A model generated the notes under the pieces. That model was not told where the DNA came from, ran no database searches, and saw nothing but the letters and a program-made list of their open reading frames with translations. This document shows, piece by piece, positions 51,583 to 60,722 of a stretch of DNA of 64,000 nt. Made by a program: the position numbers and the translations under genes. The stretch's first letter is position 1. Each line of letters starts with the position of its first letter. The DNA comes from Prolixibacteraceae bacterium (GTDB lineage Bacteria > Bacteroidota > Bacteroidia > Bacteroidales > Prolixibacteraceae): NCBI GenBank assembly GCA_019720755.1, contig CP081303.1, positions 2,542,001-2,606,000 of the forward strand. Direction: 5' to 3'.

Positions 51583-53661
51583 TCAGGACTCCTTTTTGGT
51601 CTTTTTCTTGTCTTTAGGGTATGCTATCCTTGAGTGGTAAACGTTTACCAACTGCTCGAGGTAACATCGCTTTAGACTAGTTAGCTCTGCCAAGGTAATA
51701 GGGGCATTATCTAGTTGTCCCATCTCTAACTTACTATCAATAATTTGATCGATAAGCTTTTTAAGGCTCTCTTCACTTTTATCTTTTAAACTACGAGAAG
51801 CAGCCTCGACCGCATCAGAAATCATCACCACTGCCTGCTCTTTGGTCACTGGATTTGGACCAGGATAAGAGAATTTCTCTTTATCAATCTCCTCTCCATC
51901 CTCGGCACGATTCTTACTCATGATATAGAAGTATCCTGTGACGCCTTTCCCATGATGCGAAGTGATAAAGTCAACAATAGACTTGGGTAAATTATGTCTT
52001 TTAGCAAGTGCTACGCCATCAATCACGTGATCAATAATAATCTTAGCACTCTCTTCGGGAGTCAAATTATCATGAGGATTCACTCCTCCTACTTGATTCT
52101 CTGTATAGAAAGTAGGGTTCAACATCTTTCCAATGTCATGATAGAATGCTCCAGCCCTTGCAAGGTTGGCATCAGCCTCTATCTCCATGGCTGCTCTCTC
52201 AGATAGATTGGCAACCTGATTAGAGTGTTGGAAGGTTCCAGGAGCCTCTTTCGACAAGCGACGAAGTAACTCTTGCTGGTTAGTATTCGACAGCTCCATT
52301 AGTGTAAAGTCTGAGATAAATCCAAAGGCTTTCTCCGACACATATGCTAGCGGTTGTGCTAGATTCACCAAAAGGGCATGAATAGAGAACCATTTCAACA
52401 TAGACCAGTTTATTTGGCTTAAGTTACCATCTTGCATCAACGAAAGAGACAGATACCCTAAAAGAAAAGCAACAAAGACAACCACTGAGGTCAATACCCA
52501 ATGACCTCGCTTCTTTAATGTACGCAAAGACATCACTGCGGCCGTTCCTGCTACAAATTGCAAAAATACATATTCATAACCACTCGGAGCAAAATAGCCT
52601 ATCATCACCACAAGAATAGTATTGGTAAAAATGGCAATCCTACGACCTAAGAAAGAGTAAGCTAATATGGCAAAGGTGGAGACGGGGAAAAGATATAGAT
52701 TCAGAGATTTAACCTCGCTAATTAATCGTGCAGAGGTCACTGCAATAACCACTAGGACAAAAAGATAGAGCACCTGCTTCAGGTTCTGACTGATCTCTGG
52801 ATAGAAATCGTAGATATAGAGTATCAATAGAATAACCAAAGTAATCACAAAGATTAACTTCCCAAGAACCACCAAGAGGGTATCAACATTCATCCCACCA
52901 ACATCTTTTATCTTCATCTGCATAGACTGTAAGATATTGTAGATATGCGGCGTTACTAAGTCTCCTTGCGCTACAATACGCTCCCCCTCTTGTACCATAC
53001 CTCTTGTCTGAGATATTCCTCCTATGAGCTCGTTTTGGGCCTTTAAAGACATATCCTTTTGATATGTCATGTTGGCTTCAATATATTTAGATGGCTCTAG
53101 GGCTGACAATCTTTTAGAAGAGAGCAGACCTTGATCTTGCCAATGCTTTGAAACATAGGCAAAAGCATTCTTCAGGGAGTATAATCTATCGACTTTCTCA
53201 AGTTCCACAATACGGTTTCGAAGAATAGAGACTTCAGAAACACTATCGAGAAGCCCATTGTTTACCACCTCCTGTTGCAAAATTCCATGTCGATATACCG
53301 AATCTAAAACCGCTACATACCAGTCCTCAATAAAACTATTGTTTCCCTCCAAACGACGAATATCTTCACGAAGAGATTGGATGTTTTTTCGACCAATCTT
53401 TCCATTCAATTCAAAGTAAGGGTGGTAATCTTTCATCACCAGTGTCTTCTCTTTCTGTAACTCAGTAGAGTTCTTAGCAATAGCAAAGCTAAAAGGAGCA
53501 TAAAGGGTTTCATGCCTCCATGGTTTCCCCTCCCGATACTCATAACGGAAGTTCTTATCTTGAGGGAAAGCAATAAATAACATTGCTGAAGTGAATATAC
53601 AAATTAATACAATGTATACTATATGCCACTTAGAACTATGATTTTTATTCATATACGTCAT
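51583..53661 (-). CDS. 7TM-HD phosphohydrolase (PgpH-like)
   Basis: A 692-residue membrane protein related to Listeria PgpH, a c-di-AMP phosphodiesterase. It has a first membrane segment (about 12-30), a large extracytoplasmic 7TMR-HDED domain (about 35-270), seven membrane segments (about 275-440), then a cytoplasmic HD domain with H-HD-H-D residues: TFQHSNQVANLSERA, AGAFYHDIGKMLNPTFY, VDFITSHHGKGVTGYFY and VVMISDAVEAASRSLKDKS. It could degrade c-di-AMP in response to an envelope signal; the signal is unknown. The ATG at 53652 (MNKNHSSKW) is an alternative start. Single-gene unit. Confidence 0.93.
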   Translation of the reverse strand: MTYMNKNHSSKWHIVYIVLICIFTSAMLFIAFPQDKNFRYEYREGKPWRHETLYAPFSFAIAKNSTELQKEKTLVMKDYHPYFELNGKIGRKNIQSLREDIRRLEGNNSFIEDWYVAVLDSVYRHGILQQEVVNNGLLDSVSEVSILRNRIVELEKVDRLYSLKNAFAYVSKHWQDQGLLSSKRLSALEPSKYIEANMTYQKDMSLKAQNELIGGISQTRGMVQEGERIVAQGDLVTPHIYNILQSMQMKIKDVGGMNVDTLLVVLGKLIFVITLVILLILYIYDFYPEISQNLKQVLYLFVLVVIAVTSARLISEVKSLNLYLFPVSTFAILAYSFLGRRIAIFTNTILVVMIGYFAPSGYEYVFLQFVAGTAAVMSLRTLKKRGHWVLTSVVVFVAFLLGYLSLSLMQDGNLSQINWSMLKWFSIHALLVNLAQPLAYVSEKAFGFISDFTLMELSNTNQQELLRRLSKEAPGTFQHSNQVANLSERAAMEIEADANLARAGAFYHDIGKMLNPTFYTENQVGGVNPHDNLTPEESAKIIIDHVIDGVALAKRHNLPKSIVDFITSHHGKGVTGYFYIMSKNRAEDGEEIDKEKFSYPGPNPVTKEQAVVMISDAVEAASRSLKDKSEESLKKLIDQIIDSKLEMGQLDNAPITLAELTSLKRCYLEQLVNVYHSRIAYPKDKKKTKKES

Positions 53662-53804
53662 TCTCCTTATTTATATTCATAACACTAGATGTGATTATGA
53701 AATATCATTCAAAATGATTAATTTACACAAAAATAAACAATATAAACCTGAATAAAACAAAACAGGTAGCTTATATCCACCTATACACTTCAAACACCTT
53801 CTAT

Positions 53805-54515
53805 ATGAATGATTTTGGAACCATAATTTGTAGCAATATGGCCATGCACAGAGATGCCACCTTTCAATCAGAGACAATATCTGAAGTATTATGGGACGAA
53901 CCATTTATCATTCATAAATCCCAGAAGGACTGGATCTATATAGAACTTCTTTACGATCACTACAAAGGATGGATTCCCGCTTCGATTGTCATCCCCATTG
54001 AAAAAGGGACTGCCCTACAAATGGACAATGATTATATTCCGGTACACACTTTCAGCGCACACAAAAAATGTATCATCGATAGTGCAGAACAACATATCCA
54101 TATTCCGATGGGGGCTATGACCAAAGACATAGGACGTAAAATAGCCCCACTTCATCGAATAATGGATCATTTGATTGGGGTATCTTACCGTTGGGGTGGT
54201 CGTAGTTCTTTCGGATTAGACTGCTCTGGACTCACTCAACTTCTCTATAAATTCATTAGACATCGTATCCCTAGAGATGCGTCAGATCAAGCAAAAGAGG
54301 GCATCCTCATGCCATTTGGAGAACAGAAATTTGGAGACCTCGCTTTTTTTGGCCCTAATGAACAAAATATTAGTCACGTCGGTTTCATTAAAAGTGTAAA
54401 TCAAATTTTCCATGCTTCAGGAAGTGTAAAAGTAGAAACCATCACGAAGCAAGGGATTATAAATAGCAAAAACGAAGTCACACATCAACTTTTATTTATA
54501 AAAAGGATGAAATAA
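53805..54515 (+). CDS. SH3/NlpC-P60 (C40) peptidase without signal peptide
   Basis: A 236-residue murein-type cysteine peptidase. Residues about 1-65 form a bacterial SH3-like domain (TISEVLWDEPFIIHKSQKDW, YDHYKGWIPASIV). The NlpC/P60 domain starts about 115 with GVSYRWGGRSSFGLDCSGLT, where C140 is the nucleophile, and H191 lies in NISHVGFIKS. There is no cleavable signal or lipobox, so either it acts in the cytoplasm on recovered muropeptides, as proposed for some C40 dipeptidyl-peptidase VI relatives, or the true start is elsewhere; upstream in-frame sequence offers none. A 29-residue peptide gene follows after 9 bases. Confidence 0.9.
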   Translation: MNDFGTIICSNMAMHRDATFQSETISEVLWDEPFIIHKSQKDWIYIELLYDHYKGWIPASIVIPIEKGTALQMDNDYIPVHTFSAHKKCIIDSAEQHIHIPMGAMTKDIGRKIAPLHRIMDHLIGVSYRWGGRSSFGLDCSGLTQLLYKFIRHRIPRDASDQAKEGILMPFGEQKFGDLAFFGPNEQNISHVGFIKSVNQIFHASGSVKVETITKQGIINSKNEVTHQLLFIKRMK

Positions 54516-54524
54516 TAGGCAATA

Positions 54525-54614
54525 ATGGAAAAAACACATCTAATAATTTATATATTGGCGATATTGATAGTCATATATTTATCTTACAACTGCTCAAATA
54601 AGAAAAAGAAATAA
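54525..54614 (+). CDS. Small single-span membrane peptide (29 residues)
   Basis: A 30-codon frame coding a hydrophobic segment (LIIYILAILIVIYLSYNC) between charged ends (MEKTH and SNKKKK). It starts 9 bases after the C40 peptidase gene, suggesting co-transcription. Size, single span and basic C-terminus fit a small membrane protein, but AT-rich DNA readily produces such frames, so confidence is moderate. No homologue is known to me. Confidence 0.4.
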   Translation: MEKTHLIIYILAILIVIYLSYNCSNKKKK

Positions 54615-54660
54615 AATTCCTGTTATTCTTATGGATCTGTTTTTTTTGTTAAAAAGTTTC

Positions 54661-54668
54661 TATATTTG
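54661..54668 (+). promoter_or_regulatory. -7 promoter box of the Nudix gene
   Basis: TATATTTG, matching TAnnTTTG, 56 bases before the start codon. Confidence 0.4.
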
Positions 54669-54724
54669 AGAGCTTAATAAGAGATGAATAATATATTCAT
54701 TAAATCCATTTAACTTAGTCGACA

Positions 54725-55153
54725 ATGAGTTTTGTCTATAAATATCCTCGTCCAGCAATTACTGTTGATACCATAGTGATCGCTCCACGAAATCAAGAAA
54801 TGCTTATTCTTTTAATTAAAAGAAAAGAGTATCCTTTCCAAGGATCTTGGGCCCTTCCGGGAGGTTTCATCAATATGGATGAACTTCTTTTAGATGCAGC
54901 TGCACGAGAATTAGAAGAGGAAACAGGAATCTCTGGAGTAAAACTAAGCCAGTTCTTCACTTTTGATGCGATCTTAAGAGACCCAAGACAAAGAATCTTA
55001 TCTTCCGTTTTTCATGGAGAACTTCCTGAACCAGTACCTGTAAAAGGAATGGATGATGCACTTGAGGCAAAATGGTTCCCTATTATCTCATTGCCTGAAA
55101 TGGCTTTCGATCACAATGAAATTATCCGTAAATTTGTTAGAGAGAAACTTTAG
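54725..55153 (+). CDS. Nudix hydrolase
   Basis: A 142-residue Nudix protein hydrolysing a nucleoside diphosphate linked to another moiety; the substrate cannot be told. The Nudix box GGFINMDELLLDAAARELEEETGI runs from residue 46 to 69 and fits GX5EX7REUXEEXGU apart from Asp-Glu in place of the first Glu position. The start MSFVYKYPRPAITVDTIVIA and the DALEAKWFPI segment resemble ADP-ribose/ADP-sugar-type members such as those with NrtR. No regulator domain is present. It has its own promoter box and a terminator. Confidence 0.92.
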   Translation: MSFVYKYPRPAITVDTIVIAPRNQEMLILLIKRKEYPFQGSWALPGGFINMDELLLDAAARELEEETGISGVKLSQFFTFDAILRDPRQRILSSVFHGELPEPVPVKGMDDALEAKWFPIISLPEMAFDHNEIIRKFVREKL

Positions 55154-55202
55154 ACCCCCCAATAAATGCTTTTGGAGAAGGTTATAAAGCAATACATATA
55201 GT

Positions 55203-55232
55203 AAAGAGATCTATTGATAGATCTCTTTTTTT
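55203..55232 (+). terminator. Terminator of the Nudix gene
   Basis: Stem AAAGAGATCTAT/ATAGATCTCTTT with a 2-4 base loop followed by seven T. Confidence 0.88.
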
Positions 55233-55420
55233 GTCTCCATAAAATGCTTCAGAATAAATATTCAAGGAACCAAAACTCTTCATTTATGAAAATAAAGGCC
55301 CGAAAATGCATTAATTTTCATGGTTCTGATACTAGATTTTTATGGTAATATTATGGTCGCAATCGACAGATGCAATAAAGAGAATGATAATAGGTTGCTA
55401 AAACCTCGAGGAACGTTGGT

Positions 55421-55665
55421 TGAATCAGATTCCTGCATTACAACAAAAGGATCTTCAGCTTGTCGAAATAACGCAATCTAATATATCGAAGGCTGGTCCT
55501 GTGTTTGTCGAAGCTTAGTGGTCATTAAATGAGACTTTGTCCAATACATGTTAAATAGTTCATTATACCCAATATAGTTCTATCCCTGAAAGACAAGGTA
55601 GTGCAGTTATCTATAGCGTGTATGAAAATAATATCGTGTTTCTATTTGATTGATACAATAATATC
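55421..55665. repeat. Degenerate ~305-bp tandem repeat, unit 1
   Basis: The first of two diverged copies. Matching landmarks are CAACAAAAGGATCTTCAG at 55442 and GTTCATTATACCCAATAT at 55558, each recurring about 305-308 bases downstream. TTGTCGAA-like words recur inside (55459, 55505). No gene is visible, and the copies contain stops in all frames. Confidence 0.65.
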
Positions 55666-55728
55666 GTTTTAAACCATTCATCCAATTATGGAATTGCAAT
55701 ATGCGGTGACAATTCCTTGTAACGGGAC

Positions 55729-55957
55729 TTAAATTAGGCCCCTGTATTTCAACAATAGGTTCTTGAGTTTATCGAAAGATAACAACCTACATATTGACAG
55801 CAATTCCTCTGCTTGTCAAAATGTGAGGTGGTCGAACAATACTTCATCCAAGATGTTAGATAGTTCATTATACCCAATATGGTTTTGTCGTTGGGAGACA
55901 AGGCTGCTCATAATAATGGATATAAAACATTGGAAACGATGATGTTTTCGTTTTTAT
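55729..55957. repeat. Degenerate ~305-bp tandem repeat, unit 2
   Basis: The second copy, with CAACAATAGGTTCTTGAG at 55750 and GTTCATTATACCCAATAT at 55863. The words TTATCGAAA, CTTGTCAAAA and GGTCGAAC occur at positions corresponding to the TTGTCGAA words of unit 1. The stretch 55233-56015 otherwise holds no gene. Confidence 0.65.
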
Positions 55958-55958
55958 C

Positions 55959-55998
55959 AAAAAAAAGAGAGATCTTATAACAAGATCTCTCTTTTTTT
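55959..55998 (-). terminator. pyk terminator
   Basis: Arms AAAGAGAGATCTTG and CAAGATCTCTCTTT (minus-strand reading) over a 4-base loop, with A and T runs either side. Confidence 0.9.
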
Positions 55999-56015
55999 AT
56001 TCTCATAAGATGTGA

Positions 56016-57461
56016 TTACTCAGCATCTTGATCTTTTTTGTTTTTGCTTGTCAATTGCTCAACAGAACCAATCTCCATGAATGTAGTTCCAGCACCAGCA
56101 CCGAAGCTTCCTCCAACGTAAACTACGTTGTCCTCTTTTACAAGAGTTTCGTCTTCAACCATTCCTTTCAATACAGACTTAACCAACTTGTCTTTGTTCT
56201 TACGACCTTTGATAACATCAGCGTAAACACCGTAAGAAAGAGCCAATTCTCTCATTACATTTGGAGTGTGACACTTAGCCAAAACAGGCTTGTTACAACG
56301 GAAAGCAGCCAAATAACGAGCAGTACGTCCAGACATTGAATCTGTTACGATTGCTTTAACATCCAAATCTTCTTGATTTGCAGCCTTTACAGCAGCTTCT
56401 GCCAAGAAAGCAGGAACTTGGTAAGGAGCCATGTTCACATCCAAGTTGTTTGTACGGTCTTGAGCAGCCTCAACTTCTTGAGCAATACTAGTCATAACCT
56501 TAACAGCTTCAACTGGATAGTCACCATATGCAGTCTCACCAGACAACATGATAGCATCAGTATTTTGGTAAATTGCATTCGCAACATCACTTACTTCCGC
56601 ACGTGTAGGACGAGGATTCTCGATCATTGTGTGAAGCATCTGAGTTGCAATAATCACAGGCTTCTTACGAGAAACACAAGTACGTACAAGTGATCTTTGG
56701 ATTCCAGGAATCATAGAAGCAGGAACCTCGATACCCAAATCACCACGAGCTACCATTACACCATAAGCGTGGTCAAGGATCTCGTCAACGTTTTGTACAC
56801 CATCGTGGTTCTCAATTTTAGCGATGATTTTCGCTTTACTATTTTTAGAATCAAGAATTTCTTGAACTGCAAGAACGTCTGCTGCGTTACGCACGAATGA
56901 GTGAGCTATGAAATCAATATCATTCTCAGCTGACCACTCAATAAACTTTTTATCTTTTGCAGTAATAGCTGGCAATGTAATTGTTACACCAGGAACGTTC
57001 ACACTCTTACGATTCTTGATCGCGCCATCATTACATACTACAGTAACAAGTCCTTCTTCTGTTACATCCTCTACTTTCAACTCTAGCTCACCATCATCAA
57101 TTAGAAGTGAACTTCCTGCAGGAACGTCGTTTGCAATACCTGCATAGTCAAGGAACAATACGTTGTCTTTCGACTCGCCTTCGCCACCTTTTACGATCAC
57201 CTTATCTCCTGATTTTACAGAGATAGGATTCTCCACATTCTTTGTGCGAATTTCTGGACCTTTGGTATCTACCAAAATCGCAATCTTGTCTGATACTTCA
57301 CGAATGTTTTTGATCACACGCTCAGTATCCTCTGGCATTTGGTGTGCTGTATTAATACGCACAACGTTCATACCTGCTTCGTGTAGTTCGCGAATAAACT
57401 CTGGTTCGCACTTTCTGTCTGAAATTGTCGCAACAATTTTAGTATGCTTCTTGATATTCAT
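56016..57461 (-). CDS. pyk: Pyruvate kinase
   Basis: Last step of glycolysis, transferring phosphate from PEP to ADP. The 481-residue protein has the full layout: HTKIVATISDRKCEPEFIRELHEAGMNVVRINTAH (the A domain start), the B domain (about 70-165), the active-site VMVARGDLGIEVPASMIPGIQRSLV and KPVIIATQMLHTMIENPRPTRAEVSDVANAIYQNTDAIMLSGETAYG signature, and the C domain beginning about 345. The allosteric C domain is complete. The antisense frames across the gene are shadows. Promoter box TATTTTTG lies 36 bases upstream on the minus strand. Confidence 0.97.
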   Translation of the reverse strand: MNIKKHTKIVATISDRKCEPEFIRELHEAGMNVVRINTAHQMPEDTERVIKNIREVSDKIAILVDTKGPEIRTKNVENPISVKSGDKVIVKGGEGESKDNVLFLDYAGIANDVPAGSSLLIDDGELELKVEDVTEEGLVTVVCNDGAIKNRKSVNVPGVTITLPAITAKDKKFIEWSAENDIDFIAHSFVRNAADVLAVQEILDSKNSKAKIIAKIENHDGVQNVDEILDHAYGVMVARGDLGIEVPASMIPGIQRSLVRTCVSRKKPVIIATQMLHTMIENPRPTRAEVSDVANAIYQNTDAIMLSGETAYGDYPVEAVKVMTSIAQEVEAAQDRTNNLDVNMAPYQVPAFLAEAAVKAANQEDLDVKAIVTDSMSGRTARYLAAFRCNKPVLAKCHTPNVMRELALSYGVYADVIKGRKNKDKLVKSVLKGMVEDETLVKEDNVVYVGGSFGAGAGTTFMEIGSVEQLTSKNKKDQDAE

Positions 57462-57497
57462 GTAAAAAAGTTATTTAGAAGAAATCTGATTTCGCCA

Positions 57498-57505
57498 CAA
57501 AAATA
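57498..57505 (-). promoter_or_regulatory. -7 promoter box of pyk
   Basis: TATTTTTG on the minus strand, matching TAnnTTTG; no clear -33 partner. Confidence 0.35.
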
Positions 57506-57670
57506 TATATTTTTTTTAATTTACATATCCTAAAACATACGTTTTATTGATTGTTTTTTCATTTTTAAATTGTATTTAGATGAAAGAGAATAAAAAAGTT
57601 TGAAAGGAGATGCCTTTATTATTATCTGGGCCATTCTCCAATCAAACTATGATTTTTAGTCTTTTATATA

Positions 57671-58471
57671 CTATCTACCCTTCAAGAATTGTAAATTAAT
57701 AGAGGTAAAAAGCTGAAATACGGGAACACCCACTCCTTCTGAATAAATTGAATATTGAGGTTCTATGAAAAGGTTTGCCACAGTATTTCCTATTTTTACG
57801 ACTTGACCATAACCGATACCAATAGGAAAGTTATAAGCCTCTTTCTGAAAATCAACAGTCCATATTGGTGCACCTCTTAAATAACGTCCTTTTCCTAATT
57901 GGAAAAAGTAGAATGGTTGTATTGCCATTAAGTTCATCTGCTTATTAATATCTTCACCATAATATGGTATATCTCCGTCAGAACGATCTCCTACTCCAAT
58001 ATTCCAAGTAACTAAACCACCCCATTGAAATTTAGGGTTCGTTGCAATATATGCAACAAAAGCAGCTCCTACTTGATACTGATCTGCTCCCATCGAGTTA
58101 GTACCTGTTGGGAATGTAGCCATAGGACCAATACCAAAGTTTGTAGCTCCGGTCTTTACGAGATAAGTCGCAAACAAGTTTAGATCACCAAGACCAGATT
58201 GCTGTCCCATATTGGTCGTACTATTTAAAACTGGAAGCGTTCCCCTTAATAAAACACGTCCAATAGGTTGTGCATATCTAAGATTAGTCATGTTTACCTT
58301 AGAATCTGTCCCAGATATATTTGATAAATAATTAAACTGAACATTAAATGCTTTCATATTGGCCAAAGGATTATTGGCTTGAGCAGCTTCAGACATAGAG
58401 TGATTCTCTTGTGCAAAGCCTTGAAAACAGAAGACAATAACAGCTATAAGTACAATTAAATTTCTTTTCAT
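57671..58471 (-). CDS. Outer-membrane porin-like protein of unknown function
   Basis: From the ATG at 58471 the protein is 266 residues with a clear signal peptide (LIVLIAVIVFCFQGFAQ); the frame extends to 58522 but the extra residues precede a good signal start. It is a run of beta strands (AFNVQFNYLSNISGTDS, RVLLRGTLPVLNST, GLGDLNLFATYLVKTGATNF, QVGAAFVAYIATNPKFQWGG, GNTVANLFIEPQYSIYSEG) ending VFQLFTSINLQFLKGR. It resembles the group of small barrel proteins seen in marine bacteria and often labelled transporter or neuromedin U-like, a label without functional meaning. Single-gene unit. Confidence 0.78.
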   Translation of the reverse strand: MKRNLIVLIAVIVFCFQGFAQENHSMSEAAQANNPLANMKAFNVQFNYLSNISGTDSKVNMTNLRYAQPIGRVLLRGTLPVLNSTTNMGQQSGLGDLNLFATYLVKTGATNFGIGPMATFPTGTNSMGADQYQVGAAFVAYIATNPKFQWGGLVTWNIGVGDRSDGDIPYYGEDINKQMNLMAIQPFYFFQLGKGRYLRGAPIWTVDFQKEAYNFPIGIGYGQVVKIGNTVANLFIEPQYSIYSEGVGVPVFQLFTSINLQFLKGR

Positions 58472-58677
58472 AACATTCTGATTTATAACAAATAATTGAT
58501 TTACACTCATAAAAACAGACATGCAAACCTAAAAGTTCAACACCACCATCAAAGATCTAAGCTCAGAGGAACAAATTCTGTTTATGAAAGATATATTATA
58601 AAAAAAGTCTAAGCGTCAATACTCTTTAGAGAAACAAAAAAACGAAGATATTAAAAGAGTTATTGGTGTGAAATAAC

Positions 58678-58685
58678 TACTTTTG
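58678..58685 (+). promoter_or_regulatory. -7 promoter box of the YgiQ gene
   Basis: TACTTTTG, matching TAnnTTTG, 28 bases before the start codon. Confidence 0.4.
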
Positions 58686-58713
58686 TTCGCTTATAAAATC
58701 TTAGATTAAGAGA

Positions 58714-60621
58714 ATGACAGGGAGTTTAAAAAACAGATGGTTGCCTACGAGCCTTAAAGAGGTTAAAGAACGTGGATGGGAAGATATTGATGTGATCTAT
58801 TTTACAGGGGATGCCTATGTAGACCATCCATCATTTGGGGCTGCTGTTATCGGTCGTATTATGGAAAGTGAAGGGTTGAAAGTGGCTATTATCCCACAAC
58901 CCAACTGGACTGATGACTTGCGTGACTTCAAAAAATTAGGAAAACCAAATCTATTTTTCGCTGTGACAGGAGGAAATATGGATTCCATGGTGAATCACTA
59001 TACTGCGAACAAAAGAAGACGTTCCAATGATGCATATACTCCAGGAGGTCGCGCGAATGCTCGCCCTGACTATGCAGCGTATACATACGTGAATATCCTT
59101 AAAGAGTTATATCCTGATGTTCCTGTGATTGTTGGAGGAATAGAGGCTTCTCTTCGTAGATTAACTCACTATGACTACTGGAGCGACAAACTTCGCCCAG
59201 GTTTTCTTGCAGATGCTCCTGCCGACCTTCTATTCTATGGAATGGGAGAAAAATCGGTTAGAGAGTTTATCTCTCTAGTTAAAAAAGGAGTTCCTGTCTC
59301 CTCTATTACCAACATCAACCAAACTGCTTTCGTGAGAAAAGATTGGGAGAAGTATGCTACCCAAAAGAAGTGGGACTCTCAAGAACTTCACTCACATCAG
59401 TCTTGTCTTGAAGACAAAAAGAAGTATGCGGAGAACTTTAAGAATATTGAGATCCAATCCAATAGTTGGGAAGCTAAAAAACTCCTGCAGAAAGATCACG
59501 ATAATGTAATAGTAATCAATCCCCCATATCCTCCTCTAGAAGGGAAGGAACTAGACGAAGTATACAAATTGCCTTTTACTCGTCTACCCCATCCTCGATA
59601 TCATAAGAAAGGAACAATTCCAGCCTATGAGATGATCCGTCATTCGGTAAATATGCATCGAGGCTGTTTTGGAGGTTGTGCATTCTGTACAATCAGTGCT
59701 CATCAAGGCAAATTTATCGTCTCTAGATCTGAAGAGTCGATACTAGAAGAGATAAAAGAAGTTACATTGATGCCTGATTTTAAAGGGACTATTTCCGATA
59801 TCGGAGGACCTTCTGCAAACATGTATAAGATGAGAGGTAAAGATCTGTCCATCTGTAAAAAATGTAAGAAGCCATCCTGTATATTCCCTAGAATATGTAG
59901 CAACCTGGATAACGATCATGAAACATTGACAAACCTTTATAGACAAGTAAGAAAAGTCGAAGGGGTGAAAAATGCTTTTATTGGAAGTGGGATACGTTAT
60001 GATATGATTCTTGGAGATCATCAGGATCCTGACACAAAAAGAAAAAACCTAAAATATCTCGAAGAGGTGATTAAACATCATGTTTCAGGTCGCCTGAAAG
60101 TGGCTCCAGAACACACGTCAGATAATGTACTGCAAGTGATGAGGAAGCCCTCTTTTAAGCTCTTTCACGAACTGGTTCCTTTCTTCAATAAGATCAACAA
60201 AGCCAATGGATTAAAGCAACAGTTGATTCCATATTTTATCTCTAGCCACCCTGGCTGTGAGTTAAAAGATATGGCAGATTTGGCTATACAAACCAAAGCA
60301 TTGGAATTTAAACTAGAGCAGGTACAAGACTTTACACCGACTCCAATGACTGTAGCAACCGTTATATACTACTCAGGATATCATCCATATACTCTTGAGC
60401 CAGTACATACGGTAAAAACAAGTAAAGATAAGTTAGAACAACGCCAGTTCTTCTTCTGGTATGATTCCAAACAGCGCCACCAAATAGAGAGCTCTTTAAA
60501 AAGGATAGGAAAACAAGAGTGGATTCCAAACCTATTGGGACAAAGCAACAAAATATCAAAACCTAAAAAAAAGGAGCCAAATAAACAACAGAACAATCCA
60601 AATAGAAAAAAGAGAAGATAA
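58714..60621 (+). CDS. YgiQ-family radical SAM protein
   Basis: A 635-residue radical SAM protein of the YgiQ (UPF0313) family. The N-terminal segment WLPTSLKEVKERGWEDIDVIYFTGDAYVDHPSFGAAVIGR, a B12-binding-like fold, is typical. The [4Fe-4S] motif CxxxCxxC is at C318, C322 and C325 (HRGCFGGCAFCTI), followed by SRSEESILEEI. A further cysteine set (CKKCKKPSC, then RICSNLD) lies about 390-410, and the C-terminus is Lys/Pro/Asn-rich (PKKKEPNKQQNNPNRKKRR). The reaction is not known for the family. hydG begins 101 bases downstream; both depend on iron-sulfur clusters. Confidence 0.9.
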   Translation: MTGSLKNRWLPTSLKEVKERGWEDIDVIYFTGDAYVDHPSFGAAVIGRIMESEGLKVAIIPQPNWTDDLRDFKKLGKPNLFFAVTGGNMDSMVNHYTANKRRRSNDAYTPGGRANARPDYAAYTYVNILKELYPDVPVIVGGIEASLRRLTHYDYWSDKLRPGFLADAPADLLFYGMGEKSVREFISLVKKGVPVSSITNINQTAFVRKDWEKYATQKKWDSQELHSHQSCLEDKKKYAENFKNIEIQSNSWEAKKLLQKDHDNVIVINPPYPPLEGKELDEVYKLPFTRLPHPRYHKKGTIPAYEMIRHSVNMHRGCFGGCAFCTISAHQGKFIVSRSEESILEEIKEVTLMPDFKGTISDIGGPSANMYKMRGKDLSICKKCKKPSCIFPRICSNLDNDHETLTNLYRQVRKVEGVKNAFIGSGIRYDMILGDHQDPDTKRKNLKYLEEVIKHHVSGRLKVAPEHTSDNVLQVMRKPSFKLFHELVPFFNKINKANGLKQQLIPYFISSHPGCELKDMADLAIQTKALEFKLEQVQDFTPTPMTVATVIYYSGYHPYTLEPVHTVKTSKDKLEQRQFFFWYDSKQRHQIESSLKRIGKQEWIPNLLGQSNKISKPKKKEPNKQQNNPNRKKRR

Positions 60622-60679
60622 CCAACGTTTTACATAGGATATATCTTTTGAAAATATTAATTTGACACTAAATAAACGA

Positions 60680-60704
60680 GCTAAAGTGGGATTCCCACTT
60701 TAGC
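60680..60704 (+). promoter_or_regulatory. Perfect stem-loop in the hydG leader
   Basis: Arms GCTAAAGTGGG and CCCACTTTAGC, 11 bp, with loop ATT, ending 18 bases before the hydG start. No T run follows; the next bases are CCTCCT. It could be a palindromic operator, an RNA structure controlling hydG translation, or a weak terminator of the preceding gene. Confidence 0.5.
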
Positions 60705-60722
60705 CCTCCTAAAATAGAGAGT

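Noticed and set aside
56028-57465. Four sizeable plus-strand frames antisense to pyk
   Set aside because: They lie wholly opposite a clear pyruvate kinase gene and have low-complexity Ser/Thr-rich translations, as expected for shadows.
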